Source: Polynucleobacter alcilacus
GTDB lineage: Bacteria; Pseudomonadota; Gammaproteobacteria; Burkholderiales; Burkholderiaceae
Direction: 5' to 3'
Length of the DNA: 64,000 bases
NCBI RefSeq assembly: GCF_018881545.1
Contig: NZ_JACVQD010000001.1
Span: 1,578,039 to 1,642,038, forward strand
The notes below the pieces were generated by a model. The model did not search any database and was not told the DNA's origin. It was given only the letters and a program-made list of their open reading frames with translations. Below, piece by piece: positions 43,973 to 52,722 of this stretch. The stretch's first letter is position 1. The number at the start of each line of letters is the position of its first letter. The position numbers and the translations under genes are program-made.

Positions 43973-45067
43973 TTATTTTCTGGATATTAGGAAGGCAGGC
44001 ACTTTGTGCCGTACTATCGACCAATATATCCATGCATAGGTTATTGCAAAAAGAAGCACAAAGCCTTTAAGGATTAGGTGGTATCTCCAAAACAGTACCG
44101 CCGGAATAACTGCAAATAGACATAGCAACCACAAGTAAGGCGATGTCATTGAATTTCTATATGTTTGCTTCTGGGTATCCGATCCATTGTCGCCCCAGCG
44201 TACAACACGTCGATAAATAAGTTGATGTAAATGAGAGGCATCTGGCATACCAGGGTGTGATCTTTTTAGAATCACTCGTCGATAGATCGTGAACAGAGTT
44301 TCAAAAATGGGGTAGATACACAAAAGCAGAGGGAACCATTTTGATACTTCCGCATGCCTGGCAGTAAGCAGTACTGAGAGTTCGGCAATCCAAAAGCCAA
44401 TTAGGTAAGCCCCACCATCACCTAGGAAAATAAGACCTCTAGGATAGTTCCACACTAAAAATCCGAGGATTGCACCAATCAAAGCTAAGGCTGCAATCAT
44501 GATTTGGTGATCGCCAACTTGAAAGGCTACATAGGTAAGTCCGCATAGAATAATAATGGCTACCATGCTGGAGAGGCCGTTGTAACCGTCGATAATATTA
44601 AAGGCATTTGCAACTCCTGCCACCGCAAAGCAGGTGATACCAATTGCAAAAACTGGATAAGCAAGCATTAAGTTATCAATGCCAAAAAGCTGAACTGATG
44701 TAAGCCATCCTCCCAGTAGGTGCCCTGCAATTCCGGCTGCAATAAAGCTGGCAATTAAACGAAACTTGACTCCAATTTTCTTGGTAACGTCTTCTAAAAA
44801 TCCAGATAAAAATACTGGTAATGCAGAAACAAATAGCAAGAGCCCAAAATTACCTACAGCTTCATTTTCAAAGCGGCGAGCAAGCAAGGCGGACAAGAGT
44901 CCGAATAATATGCCAAGACCGCCAATTCTGGGGACTACGCGAGTATGGAATTTTTGAATTCCATTGATATCTGAGTCTGCGCTAAATTTGCCATGTATGT
45001 GATTATTGCGCGCGATCCACAGGGTGGTCAGAAGTGAAACTAGAAAAGATATGGCTAAAACGCTCAT
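43973..45067 (-). CDS. Polyprenyl-phosphate GlcNAc/sugar-1-phosphate transferase, WecA/WbpL/MraY family
   Basis: This 364-residue integral membrane enzyme has about ten helices. It starts repeat-unit synthesis by moving a sugar-1-phosphate from UDP to undecaprenyl phosphate. The family motifs visible are ANAFNIIDGYNGL (Asp-containing substrate loop) and FLGDGGAYLIGFW (Mg/nucleotide-binding Asp). A cytoplasmic loop late in the chain holds KRSHPGMPDASHLHQLIYRR with the usual His cluster. It is probably the initiating transferase for the glycan made by this locus. The 201-base region upstream (45068-45268) shows no gene. Confidence 0.88.
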   Translation of the reverse strand: MSVLAISFLVSLLTTLWIARNNHIHGKFSADSDINGIQKFHTRVVPRIGGLGILFGLLSALLARRFENEAVGNFGLLLFVSALPVFLSGFLEDVTKKIGVKFRLIASFIAAGIAGHLLGGWLTSVQLFGIDNLMLAYPVFAIGITCFAVAGVANAFNIIDGYNGLSSMVAIIILCGLTYVAFQVGDHQIMIAALALIGAILGFLVWNYPRGLIFLGDGGAYLIGFWIAELSVLLTARHAEVSKWFPLLLCIYPIFETLFTIYRRVILKRSHPGMPDASHLHQLIYRRVVRWGDNGSDTQKQTYRNSMTSPYLWLLCLFAVIPAVLFWRYHLILKGFVLLFAITYAWIYWSIVRHKVPAFLISRK

Positions 45068-45268
45068 AATTTCTAGATAAAGTATGTTTTCATATACATG
45101 GGACTATTTTAGTGTATCGATTAAGTAATTCTTATTTGATAGGGGATGCTAAAAAAGACTATCAATTTACTGAGCATAAAGTCATTATAAATACTAAAAC
45201 AGCTCTAATTGAGGTATTTCATTGGGGCTTATTGGATTTGTATAGATGTTTATAAGATGCTGGGGTGC

Positions 45269-46216
45269 TTATTGAGGATTATTGATTACGTTCACTTTAT
45301 CTTGTTGGATTAACAAGAGAAGCCCTGCGATTCCCTCGATGAGGTTTGTTTGGCTACCGGATGAGGTAGTTGGTCCTAGTTCCGACTTGAACTGCACCAC
45401 TCGTTGATATTGAGCGCTCTTCACATCCGCTTGAGTAACGATTCGTAAGTTGCGTTTTGATATTCTTCGCAGAATAGAGATGATTTGCGCTATGGATGTT
45501 GATATACCTGAGGCAATGATCTTGATATATATGCCAGAGGTTTTCTCGAGATGACTTACTGAGTAGATGATTTCTTGGGCAGCAACTTTGGCGCTGGTAT
45601 AGTCGCGCATTGTTTCTAGAGGTACATAGATATGAATGACTTCATTAGATAGCGCTCTACGTACCATCTCTGCCAGTAAGCCTTGTTGTTTGCCGTTCTT
45701 TTGTTTGAAGCCATAGAGTGTCGTAATGCGACAAGATATGACAGTAGTGCCCATTTGATTCAATACGTTAACAATGGATTCTTGTGCTAATTTGGTGTGT
45801 CCATATGCATTGATAGGGGAAGGTTGGGTTGATTCATTAATTGGATCATCGTGTTTTCCTGCATAAATAGCACCTGCTGAGCTTGCAAATACAAAGGTTC
45901 CAGCATGTAGAGTCAGCCTTTCATTTTTTAGTAAATCAGTTACGACTGCTTGCAGAATATCGGTTTCATCTTGCAGCTCTTCTGCAGTACTATGCATGGT
46001 GCCAATACCTGCAGCCCAATAGATTTTCCATTCCCCATGCTGGGCTTGTGATGCAAAAGCGCTTACTGCCTTTTTAAATTGTGCACAAGCAAGCTCTTTG
46101 TCATCCCAACTAAATCGGGTTTGAGGATCAAACAGATTATGTGGGTGTTGTGATAACTCTTGGTAAAGGGCGCTACCTAATAAGCCTCCTTTACCAATCA
46201 CCCAGACTAAAGCCAT
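45269..46216 (-). CDS. NAD-dependent epimerase/dehydratase (SDR)
   Basis: This 315-residue extended SDR has dinucleotide motif GKGGLLG (8-14) at the N-terminus, VFASSAGAIYAGKHDDP and AYGHTKLAQE with the Tyr-Lys pair. The substrate is not evident; the C-terminal third is atypical. It begins one base after the preceding GT2 gene ends, so it belongs to a three-gene minus-strand unit with a polyprenyl-phosphate transferase and a polytopic protein. Confidence 0.75.
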   Translation of the reverse strand: MALVWVIGKGGLLGSALYQELSQHPHNLFDPQTRFSWDDKELACAQFKKAVSAFASQAQHGEWKIYWAAGIGTMHSTAEELQDETDILQAVVTDLLKNERLTLHAGTFVFASSAGAIYAGKHDDPINESTQPSPINAYGHTKLAQESIVNVLNQMGTTVISCRITTLYGFKQKNGKQQGLLAEMVRRALSNEVIHIYVPLETMRDYTSAKVAAQEIIYSVSHLEKTSGIYIKIIASGISTSIAQIISILRRISKRNLRIVTQADVKSAQYQRVVQFKSELGPTTSSGSQTNLIEGIAGLLLLIQQDKVNVINNPQ

Positions 46217-46217
46217 T

Positions 46218-47204
46218 TTATTTAGCAGGTCTCGTGGGCTTTGATGTCACCACATAGAGTGGCTTGCCCATCACAATGGCGGTAGTGAGGGCTAGATATT
46301 CGGCCACAACACCAAGCGATAGCATGATAAGGCCAGAGAAGAAAGAAATAATGATGAGCAAAGAGGTCCATCCCTGAATAGGAGTGGATTCAACAAATTT
46401 GGAATAGAGTGCGTACCCCGATAAAAAGAGTGCAAGCAGAAAAGAGACGCCACCCATGATGGTGATGAGTCGTAGGGGTCTAGTGCCTGAGGTCAGTACC
46501 ATTCTCCAAAAATGGTTTAGTAGCATGCCAAAAGAATAGCTCGAAGGCCTTTCTTCTCCTCTGAGCAGCATTGGTGCATAACCTACGCGATTGGCAATCC
46601 AAAATAAAGCCACATCTAAGTACACACCATTGCCGCAATAAGCAGCCAGGATTCTGGCGATCTCACCCTCAATTAAACGAAAACTATTAAAAACGCCACT
46701 TCGGTACTGCGTTCCCAAAAATTGGACCGCTAACTTTTTAGCAAACTTACTGCAGAAGTTTCTAAACATTCCATGCGGGGCTGCATTGGTAGGTTGGGCA
46801 TAAACAATTTGGTAATTACCGGCTAAGGCAATATCTAACATAGCCCCGATTTCTTTTGGATCTTGTTGACCATCTTCATCCATCGTCACTACCCAGCTAG
46901 CAGCGGTACTTGCCATACCCGCTAAGGTGGCGGCATGCTGACCAAAGTTACGAGACAACCAAATGGGTTTAACAAAATCATACTCAGATGCAAGATCTTC
47001 AAGAGTGCGATCAGAGCGATCGGGGCCGCTATCGTGTACCAGTAATACTTCTTTAATAGTGAAGGCAGTCCCATTCGGCGATAGATGCGGGCCATTTGCA
47101 AAGGCTGAAATCTCTTTTATCAGTCCAGGCAAGCTCTTTTCCCCGCGATAGACCGGTATGACTACCGATACAGTTAAAGCAGAAGGGGCGATTGATGAAT
47201 TCAT
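46218..47204 (-). CDS. Polyprenyl-phosphate glycosyltransferase, GtrB/ArnC-like (GT2 with two C-terminal TM helices)
   Basis: This 328-residue enzyme has a GT2 catalytic domain (VSVVIPVYRGEKSL at 13-26; VVTMDEDGQQDP with the metal-binding acidic residues near 108-119; GEERPSSYSF) followed by two C-terminal transmembrane helices. This is the layout of bactoprenol glucosyl or amino-arabinosyl transferases. It loads a sugar on undecaprenyl phosphate for use on the periplasmic side. It overlaps the upstream membrane-protein gene by four bases (ATGA). Confidence 0.88.
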   Translation of the reverse strand: MNSSIAPSALTVSVVIPVYRGEKSLPGLIKEISAFANGPHLSPNGTAFTIKEVLLVHDSGPDRSDRTLEDLASEYDFVKPIWLSRNFGQHAATLAGMASTAASWVVTMDEDGQQDPKEIGAMLDIALAGNYQIVYAQPTNAAPHGMFRNFCSKFAKKLAVQFLGTQYRSGVFNSFRLIEGEIARILAAYCGNGVYLDVALFWIANRVGYAPMLLRGEERPSSYSFGMLLNHFWRMVLTSGTRPLRLITIMGGVSFLLALFLSGYALYSKFVESTPIQGWTSLLIIISFFSGLIMLSLGVVAEYLALTTAIVMGKPLYVVTSKPTRPAK

Positions 47205-48469
47205 TGAGGTACCTTGAGGTCGATCGGGGGATTGGGTGTCTTGGTGGGGTAGTAATAACCTATTTCTGTCGCACGTTTGAGAGTAGTTACAGCATACTCT
47301 AAAGAGGGATGCTGCAAAACACCGCTTTCTAAATCTTCATAGCGTGCGGCAATGTTTTCTTGTCCATGAGAAAACCAGTAGGAAAAAATGACTAATGAAA
47401 GAAAGAAGCCAACTCCGAGTGAACGCATCCTCATCTTTATAGATGATGCACTAAACAAACAAGTTAAATACACAATCGAGGTAAATATCAGTGAGTAAGT
47501 GGTGTAGCGACTACCTTGCCCAGTGCGAATACCAATAGCTCCCCGAGTAATCGCATTCGTCATTGCGGTAACGAGAAGATAGACTGTTAGCCAGAACAAG
47601 AAAGGATATTTGGAGTATAAAAATTTCCATTTAAAGAGAAGAAAAGCAGTAAAGGCAATTCCCAGCCCAATGGAGAATTTATAGGTGTTGCCAATATTTC
47701 CTAAAAACCCCATCGCATATGTAATCAAATACAGCGGAGACTGCAAGGCCAGAAAGACGTTCGGATGAGTTGCCGGTTGAACATAACCTAATAGTGGAAA
47801 GTAGATAATAAAAACAGTTCCCACTACTAATACGCTAATCAGTAGATTGCGCCACTCTTTTTTGGAGAGGTAGTAGAGGAAGATCACTGGCACAACACAA
47901 ATTCCGCCTCCAGCAGAAAAAATGGCACAAGTAAAAAAGCTGAGTGTCAGAGTAATACTTCCAGAGACTAAGTAATAAATCGATAAGACGCAAAAGAATA
48001 CTTGGAAGTAGTGTTGCACACCCGCCATTGCCATCGTCATTAACTCGTAATGCGATAGACACATCATTCCAATCAGGATTGGTGAAAACTCGACAAAACT
48101 CACTTGATTCTTTTTGGCATATTTCCAGAAAAGAAACACGATGAGAAACCAGCCAATATTGCCAATCCAAATCATCCAAACAAAATCAAACTTTCCTGTG
48201 AGTAAAACCATCAACAGGCTAATCACATTATCCAAAAGGATTCTGTGCTCATTATTTTGATTAAATAAGTGCAGAAATTGTTGCGGGAAAGTGAGATCAG
48301 GCAGTGGATTTAAAAAACCAAAAATGGCATCAAAATCATCCCGATAGGGCATTCCACTAGAGTATCGGTGAATGATGTACAAATGAATGGCGGTAGCAAA
48401 TAGCGAGAACCCTATGGCACACCAAAGATAGATGGAGCGTGGGCGATAGTGGGTCAGGCTTGCGATCAT
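47201..48469 (-). CDS. Polytopic membrane protein, possible GtrC-type glycosyltransferase
   Basis: This protein of about 422 residues has roughly ten hydrophobic segments and a periplasmic-looking first loop holding SSGMPYRDDFDAIFGFLNP, where Asp residues follow the first helix as in GT-C transferases. Coupled translation with the GtrB-like gene suggests it takes the polyprenyl-linked sugar and adds it to the surface glycan; this is inferred. I prefer ATG at 48469 to a TTG eleven codons upstream. No specific family is recognised. Confidence 0.65.
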   Translation of the reverse strand: MIASLTHYRPRSIYLWCAIGFSLFATAIHLYIIHRYSSGMPYRDDFDAIFGFLNPLPDLTFPQQFLHLFNQNNEHRILLDNVISLLMVLLTGKFDFVWMIWIGNIGWFLIVFLFWKYAKKNQVSFVEFSPILIGMMCLSHYELMTMAMAGVQHYFQVFFCVLSIYYLVSGSITLTLSFFTCAIFSAGGGICVVPVIFLYYLSKKEWRNLLISVLVVGTVFIIYFPLLGYVQPATHPNVFLALQSPLYLITYAMGFLGNIGNTYKFSIGLGIAFTAFLLFKWKFLYSKYPFLFWLTVYLLVTAMTNAITRGAIGIRTGQGSRYTTYSLIFTSIVYLTCLFSASSIKMRMRSLGVGFFLSLVIFSYWFSHGQENIAARYEDLESGVLQHPSLEYAVTTLKRATEIGYYYPTKTPNPPIDLKVPQ

Positions 48470-48570
48470 TTTTCCATTATATTGTTGCCAATGTAGCCTC
48501 AAGTGCTATTACCCAAGCGCCCGCCATATAGACATCAACCCTAGCAAATTCATTCCCTAGGGCCCCTATT

Positions 48571-48600
48571 CTTCAAAAGGTAGTTAACTTTCTTTTGAAG
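48571..48600. repeat. Nine-base inverted repeat (hairpin) between the Gtr-like unit and the exchanger gene
   Basis: CTTCAAAAG (48571-48579) and CTTTTGAAG (48592-48600) are perfect inverted copies with a 12-base loop in the 167-base gap. It lacks a T tract on the minus strand, so it is not a clear terminator for the exchanger gene. Confidence 0.45.
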
Positions 48601-48636
48601 GTCTATGGTCGCTAAGCCCCTATTTGGTTCCTGTTC

Positions 48637-49665
48637 TTAAGGCACCAAACTCAAAAATAAGTACTCGAAGAAGATAATCAGATGCACTACACCTTGCAAT
48701 AGGGTGGTTCTACCAATCGCTAGTGTTAAAGCCCCAATGAAGAAGGTTAAATACATCAGTGTCATATTGAGTTCACTGATGCCTAGAGTTAAGGGTAGTT
48801 GAAAGACAATCGCAATCGCAGCAATCACCGGAATGGATAGTCCAATACTGGCTAGGGCTGAGCCTAGCGCTAAGTTCAAACTGCTTTGTAGGCGATTGGC
48901 TCTGGCTGCTCTTACTGCAGCGTAGCCCTCTGGTAGAAGTACCAGCATGGCAATCGCAATACCTACAATCGTCTTTGGGGCTCCTAATGCGGCAACGCCT
49001 GACTCAATTGCTGGACTCAGCAGCTCTGCCATCGCCACCACAACAATCAATGAGAGTAATAGTAAAACCACGCTTATGGCAGTTTTGGCATTACTTGGCT
49101 TTTGCGCATGAAAGTTGATATCGGTTTTCTTATCCTGCGCTTTAGGCAGGTAGTAGTCACGATGGGTAATTGTTTGAAAAAACAGAAAAGCCATATACAG
49201 GGCAAAAGAGGCAATACCAGCAAAGGCAAGCTGACTCTTAGTGAAATCTGGTCCTGGGGTGCTGATGGTGACTATGGGCATAACTAAAATGAAAGTAGCT
49301 AAGGCAGTGAGGACTGCTAGAGCAGAGTTTGTACCTTCATTACGGAAAGTCATTTCATGATGCTTGAGGCCGCCAATAAAGATGCACAAACCAATCACAC
49401 CATTAATCACAATCATTACAGTAGCAAATACAGCATCTCTTGCAATAAATTCTGAGCCTTCATGGCCTGTCATCATCATAGAAATAATTAAGGACACTTC
49501 AATGACGGTAATACACATGGCTAGCACTAGAGTTCCATAAGGCTCTCCTGTTTTGTGGGCAACCACTTCAGCATGATGAACTGCTGAAAGAACGCCGCCA
49601 ATGAGCATTACTGCCATGAGAGCAATAACCCAAGTTTGACTAGTAAGCTGAGTGAGATTTGACAT
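48637..49665 (-). CDS. chaA: Calcium/cation-proton exchanger, ChaA family
   Basis: This 342-residue inner-membrane antiporter has about eleven helices arranged as two inverted repeats. The conserved acidic cores are visible: TVIEVSLI in the first repeat and LLPEGYAAVRAARANRLQSS plus NLALGSALASIGL in the second. It should expel Ca2+ or monovalent cations in exchange for protons. It diverges from the chelatase gene, with the shared upstream region between 49666 and 49747. Confidence 0.88.
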   Translation of the reverse strand: MSNLTQLTSQTWVIALMAVMLIGGVLSAVHHAEVVAHKTGEPYGTLVLAMCITVIEVSLIISMMMTGHEGSEFIARDAVFATVMIVINGVIGLCIFIGGLKHHEMTFRNEGTNSALAVLTALATFILVMPIVTISTPGPDFTKSQLAFAGIASFALYMAFLFFQTITHRDYYLPKAQDKKTDINFHAQKPSNAKTAISVVLLLLSLIVVVAMAELLSPAIESGVAALGAPKTIVGIAIAMLVLLPEGYAAVRAARANRLQSSLNLALGSALASIGLSIPVIAAIAIVFQLPLTLGISELNMTLMYLTFFIGALTLAIGRTTLLQGVVHLIIFFEYLFLSLVP

Positions 49666-49747
49666 GGATGAGCTTATGTAAAGTGTTGATTCATGAATGC
49701 TATTAATATTAGCTAATTATCAAGGCATTAAAAGGAATTTGGAAAAA

Positions 49748-50110
49748 ATGAAGGCAATCATCTTATTTGGGCATGGCGCTAGAGATCCTCGGTGGCGTGA
49801 GCCCTTTGACAGACTGGCTGAATTATGGCGTCAACAACATGCTGAGACACCAGTAGAACTTGCCTTTTTAGAGATGATGCAGCCTTCACTAGAGGAAGCG
49901 GTAGCCAGCTTAAGCACTCAGGGCGCTACTCAGATTACGGTAGTACCTGTTTTTTTTGGACAGGGCGGACATCTACGCAATGACTTTCCAGTACTACTAG
50001 ATGCCTGCAGGGCAAAGTTCCCTGCAGTGACCTTAAGCGCGACGCCAGCTGTTGGCGAGGATTTGGCCGTCTTGCAGGCTATTGTGGATTTTGGGGCTAG
50101 AAAAACATAG
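49748..50110 (+). CDS. cbiX: CbiX/SirB-type sirohydrochlorin chelatase
   Basis: This 120-residue single-domain class II chelatase has the metal-binding His in LFGHGARDPRW (His10 region) and VPVFFGQGGHLRNDFP near 75-90 with the second His. Such small CbiX proteins act as dimers to insert Fe2+ (siroheme) or Co2+ into sirohydrochlorin. With cobA and the siroheme-using cysI nearby, siroheme synthesis is the likely pathway. ATG at 49748 is chosen because the family sequence starts there; frame upstream to 49697 has no similarity. Confidence 0.87.
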   Translation: MKAIILFGHGARDPRWREPFDRLAELWRQQHAETPVELAFLEMMQPSLEEAVASLSTQGATQITVVPVFFGQGGHLRNDFPVLLDACRAKFPAVTLSATPAVGEDLAVLQAIVDFGARKT

Positions 50111-50134
50111 TATTAAATATTCAATAAAAGAAAA

Positions 50135-50369
50135 ATGATAAAAGTAATTATTCGCACCGATAGGGTTGAGGATTTCTTTGAGCGCGCCAGAAAGGCCGCT
50201 CAAAAAAAGTGACCATGGTGAGCCATTCAATCAGTCAGTCACGTTTTCGTTTAAAGACCCACATGAGGCGTTGATGGTTCTCTCCGAAGCCCGAAGTCTT
50301 TTATTGCTTGAGGAAGATTTAACTCAGCCCAACGACTCAGGGCAGCAAAGTTCAAGTAAGCTTTTTTAG
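50135..50369 (+). pseudogene. Small regulator/antitoxin-like gene with a frameshift in a poly-A run
   Basis: The frame from ATG 50135 (IIRTDRVEDFFERARKAAQ) stops at a TGA right after a seven-A run. One A fewer would continue into SDHGEPFNQSVTFSFKDPHEALMVLSEAR in the adjacent frame, ending at 50369. The combined pattern (ERAxxxAxxxDxGEPxxxSxTxSFxDPxxxLxVL) matches a widespread small DNA-binding/antitoxin-like family as I remember it. The C-terminal helix-turn-helix region seems short or lost, so I read this as a decayed gene. Confidence 0.55.
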
Positions 50370-50507
50370 TCGAAGGTGGGGCTTAGCCTACTTTCCTTCA
50401 ATAAATTATTAAAGCATTGAGATGGGTATTTGTGCCAGATCATCTCCCGCTGACGACTCTTCAACCCCTCTTGGATGAAGAGATAAAGTTTTAATAGAGG
50501 GTTTACT

Positions 50508-50527
50508 TTATACCTATATAGGTATAA
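50508..50527. promoter_or_regulatory. 20-base perfect palindrome immediately before the higB-like start (probable autoregulatory operator)
   Basis: TTATACCTATATAGGTATAA is a perfect palindrome ending one base before the toxin ATG at 50529. Toxin-antitoxin operons are typically repressed by the antitoxin at such sites. The 159-base gap upstream holds nothing else clear. Confidence 0.6.
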
Positions 50528-50528
50528 T

Positions 50529-50891
50529 ATGTCGAACTCTTTAAAACCACTGTATTGGATTGGCTCTTCTAAGAAGGACTTAATATCTTTACCAGAATTG
50601 GTTAGGGATATTGTTTGCTATGCCTTGCACTTATCGCAAGATGAAAAAAAACATGTTCAAGCTAAGCCTTTAAAAGGGTTTGGGGGCGCAGGGGTTTTGG
50701 AGGTAGTTGAAGACTATCTTGGTAATACCTATCGAGCGTTCTATACGGTAAGGCTAGCAGATGGGGTGTATGTGTTGCATTGTTTTCAAAAGAAATCGAC
50801 CAGCGGTATTGCCACCCCAAAACCGGATATGGATTTAATTTATGAGCGCCTAAAGGTTGCTCAAGAGCATGCGAAAGGCAGTACAAAATGA
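50529..50891 (+). CDS. higB: RelE/HigB-type toxin (phage Gp49-like family)
   Basis: This 120-residue protein of the Gp49-like/HigB group has KPLYWIGSSKKDL at the N-terminus, a KPLKGFGGAGVLEVVEDYLGN-type core with the YRAFYTVRLADGVYVLHCFQKKS beta strands. These are known in the family to cleave ribosome-associated mRNA. It precedes an XRE-type antitoxin whose start overlaps by four bases (ATGA), the reversed gene order typical of higBA. Confidence 0.85.
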   Translation: MSNSLKPLYWIGSSKKDLISLPELVRDIVCYALHLSQDEKKHVQAKPLKGFGGAGVLEVVEDYLGNTYRAFYTVRLADGVYVLHCFQKKSTSGIATPKPDMDLIYERLKVAQEHAKGSTK

Positions 50892-51208
50892 ATGCAATTG
50901 AAATTAGTAGTGGTAACGTCTATGTTGATCTGGGTGATGCCGAAGCAGATGAAATGTTGGTCAAAGCCCGCCTGGCTTTTAAGATTGGTGAAATCATTAA
51001 GCAACGCCACTTAACTCAGATTCAGGCTGCTGAGCTTTTGGGGCTTACTCAACCTAAGCTCTCTGGTTTATTGCGTGGTCAATTTAGAGGTGCGAGCGAA
51101 ACAAAAATGCTCGAATGCCTAAATCGATTAGGCAGAGATGTGCAAATTGTGATTCGTAGACGATCGCGCTCTCAAGTCAGTGGGCATACCAGCGTGGTGT
51201 TTGCCTAA
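50888..51208 (+). CDS. higA: HigA-type antitoxin, XRE helix-turn-helix protein
   Basis: This 106-residue antitoxin has a helix-turn-helix domain in the middle: LTQIQAAELLGLTQPKLSGLL around 41-61, followed by LNRLGRDVQIVIRR. It should neutralise the HigB-like toxin and repress the operon, probably at the palindrome before higB. It is translationally coupled to the toxin gene. No further gene follows on this strand before the convergent cobA. Confidence 0.87.
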   Translation: MNAIEISSGNVYVDLGDAEADEMLVKARLAFKIGEIIKQRHLTQIQAAELLGLTQPKLSGLLRGQFRGASETKMLECLNRLGRDVQIVIRRRSRSQVSGHTSVVFA

Positions 51209-51278
51209 TTTATTAGCATTAACTGAGTCTTACTATGGGTAATTACAGACTGATCTCAAGTGCTTATAGGCGGGATTG

Positions 51279-51307
51279 AAAAAGCCTCTATAACTATATT
51301 AAGAGGC
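51279..51307 (-). terminator. Rho-independent terminator of the cysI–DUF934–cobA unit
   Basis: On the minus strand GCCTCT (51307-51302) and AGAGGC (51289-51284) form a six-base GC-rich stem, followed by five T (51283-51279). The stem overlaps the last codons of cobA. Confidence 0.55.
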
Positions 51308-52102
51308 GGCTAATTTCAGACCTTGCACAGAGAAGCTCAATTCACCTTCTTTAGTGCTTGCATTACTCAAAGCTTCGCCAACCATAATTAGGGCTGGCGA
51401 GCTGCTATCAAACCATTGATCTGCTTTGCCAAGAGCGAGCTCACCTAAAGTACTAGACCACTGACGCTCACGCGGTGTGCTGACTGCTTCTAAAATTTGT
51501 ACTGGTGTATTTGTTGTTTGATTGGGGCTTTGCTCAATGAGTTGTTGTGCAATCTTGGTGGCATCTTTACGGCCCATGTAATACACCAGAGTATCCGCAG
51601 TTGGATTACTCATGGGTTGGATTTGGTCTCCACTTTCATTTTCAGTAGCTTGCGCCAAAGTAATAAACGCCACACTTCTTGAAATACCCCTTAAGGTAAG
51701 CGACTGCTGAATGCTCGCTGCACCAGCTAATGCAGCAGTGATTCCGGGAACCACTTCTACTGCAATTCCCGCATTTTTAAGAGCTTGGATCTCTTCATCG
51801 GCTCTGCCAAAGAGCATTGGGTCCCCACCCTTAAGGCGCACGACTATTTTGTACTGCTGGGCCGCATCGATTAAACGCTTATTAATAAAGCGCTGAGCAG
51901 AAGAAAGCTTGCCACAACGCTTACCTACAGGCACTTTCACTGCGTGTTTACAAAGTTCCAACATCTCGGGTTCCACCAAAGCATCATGAAACACAATGTC
52001 TGCTTGCTCAAGTAACTTAGCGCCACGCACGGTAATCAGATCAGCAGCGCCAGGACCAGCACCAACCAAATAGACTTTACCGAGAATTGAAGAAGGTTTC
52101 AT
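51299..52102 (-). CDS. cobA: Uroporphyrinogen-III C-methyltransferase, CobA/SUMT
   Basis: This SAM-dependent enzyme of 267 residues makes precorrin-2 for siroheme. It has the SUMT landmarks: VYLVGAGPGAADLITVRGAKLL at the N-terminus in two overlapping motifs, VRLKGGDPMLFGRADEE near 88-104, VVPGITAALAGAA, and a CobA C-terminal GEAL strand. It lacks the CysG dehydrogenase/chelatase domains, so the separate CbiX-like chelatase nearby may supply the last step. It lies downstream of cysI and DUF934. Confidence 0.92.
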   Translation of the reverse strand: MKPSSILGKVYLVGAGPGAADLITVRGAKLLEQADIVFHDALVEPEMLELCKHAVKVPVGKRCGKLSSAQRFINKRLIDAAQQYKIVVRLKGGDPMLFGRADEEIQALKNAGIAVEVVPGITAALAGAASIQQSLTLRGISRSVAFITLAQATENESGDQIQPMSNPTADTLVYYMGRKDATKIAQQLIEQSPNQTTNTPVQILEAVSTPRERQWSSTLGELALGKADQWFDSSSPALIMVGEALSNASTKEGELSFSVQGLKLAAS

Positions 52103-52149
52103 GATGAATAATTTGTTTTGATTTAAGAGTGCTGATTAATGTGTGCTTA

Positions 52150-52722
52150 TTACAGTACGCTCATTACAGTACGCTTATCACGCCAACTGTTTTGTGTAGT
52201 CACACTAAAGAGATCGAATTGCTTTTGCGCTACAGCCAAATCTTGATCTTGGCGTAACTCAAAGCTATCAAAACCCACTCGGGCACCTTGCAACAGTTGA
52301 TCAATCAATACATCACCAATCATGCGGATTTCTTTATTCCAGCAAAGGCGATCACGCAAGATCGCGGCAGTGCTAAAGCTTCTGCCGTCCCTAAAAATAG
52401 GAAAGTGCGCTGCTACTAAAGGCCAATACTCTTTACCTTCTTCAATCAGATCAGCATGTTTTAGAACATCCTCATCGGCAGCAAACCAAACACCAATCTC
52501 CCCATTTTTAGCTTTTGTCAGTACATTGGAGTTTGGTTGGTGCGCATGAAAATGACTGCGCCACCAGGTAAATGGTACTAAGACCTTATGTGAGCCATGG
52601 TCTAGATCAGGGGGCGTAGAATTTGCACCATCGTCTTGGCTGCTCCAGACCTGCCATTCATTGGGAGCAAGACAGATCTTGCCACCTAAAGGAAAGTGCA
52701 AGATATGCTGTTGTGCGCTCAT
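52150..52722 (-). CDS. DUF934 family protein, sulfite-reduction associated
   Basis: This 190-residue protein of the DUF934 family has GVWFAADEDV and FPIFRDGRSFSTAAILRDR near 110-128, the family signature. The function is not established, but the gene is almost always next to a sulfite or nitrite reductase hemoprotein gene and is thought to assist siroheme-dependent sulfite reduction. Its ATG overlaps the cysI stop by four bases, indicating coupled expression. Confidence 0.88.
   Translation of the reverse strand: MSAQQHILHFPLGGKICLAPNEWQVWSSQDDGANSTPPDLDHGSHKVLVPFTWWRSHFHAHQPNSNVLTKAKNGEIGVWFAADEDVLKHADLIEEGKEYWPLVAAHFPIFRDGRSFSTAAILRDRLCWNKEIRMIGDVLIDQLLQGARVGFDSFELRQDQDLAVAQKQFDLFSVTTQNSWRDKRTVMSVL

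Noticed and set aside
48571-48600. Hairpin as terminator of the exchanger gene
   Set aside because: The stem is good, but no T tract follows it on the minus strand, so it is listed only as an inverted repeat.
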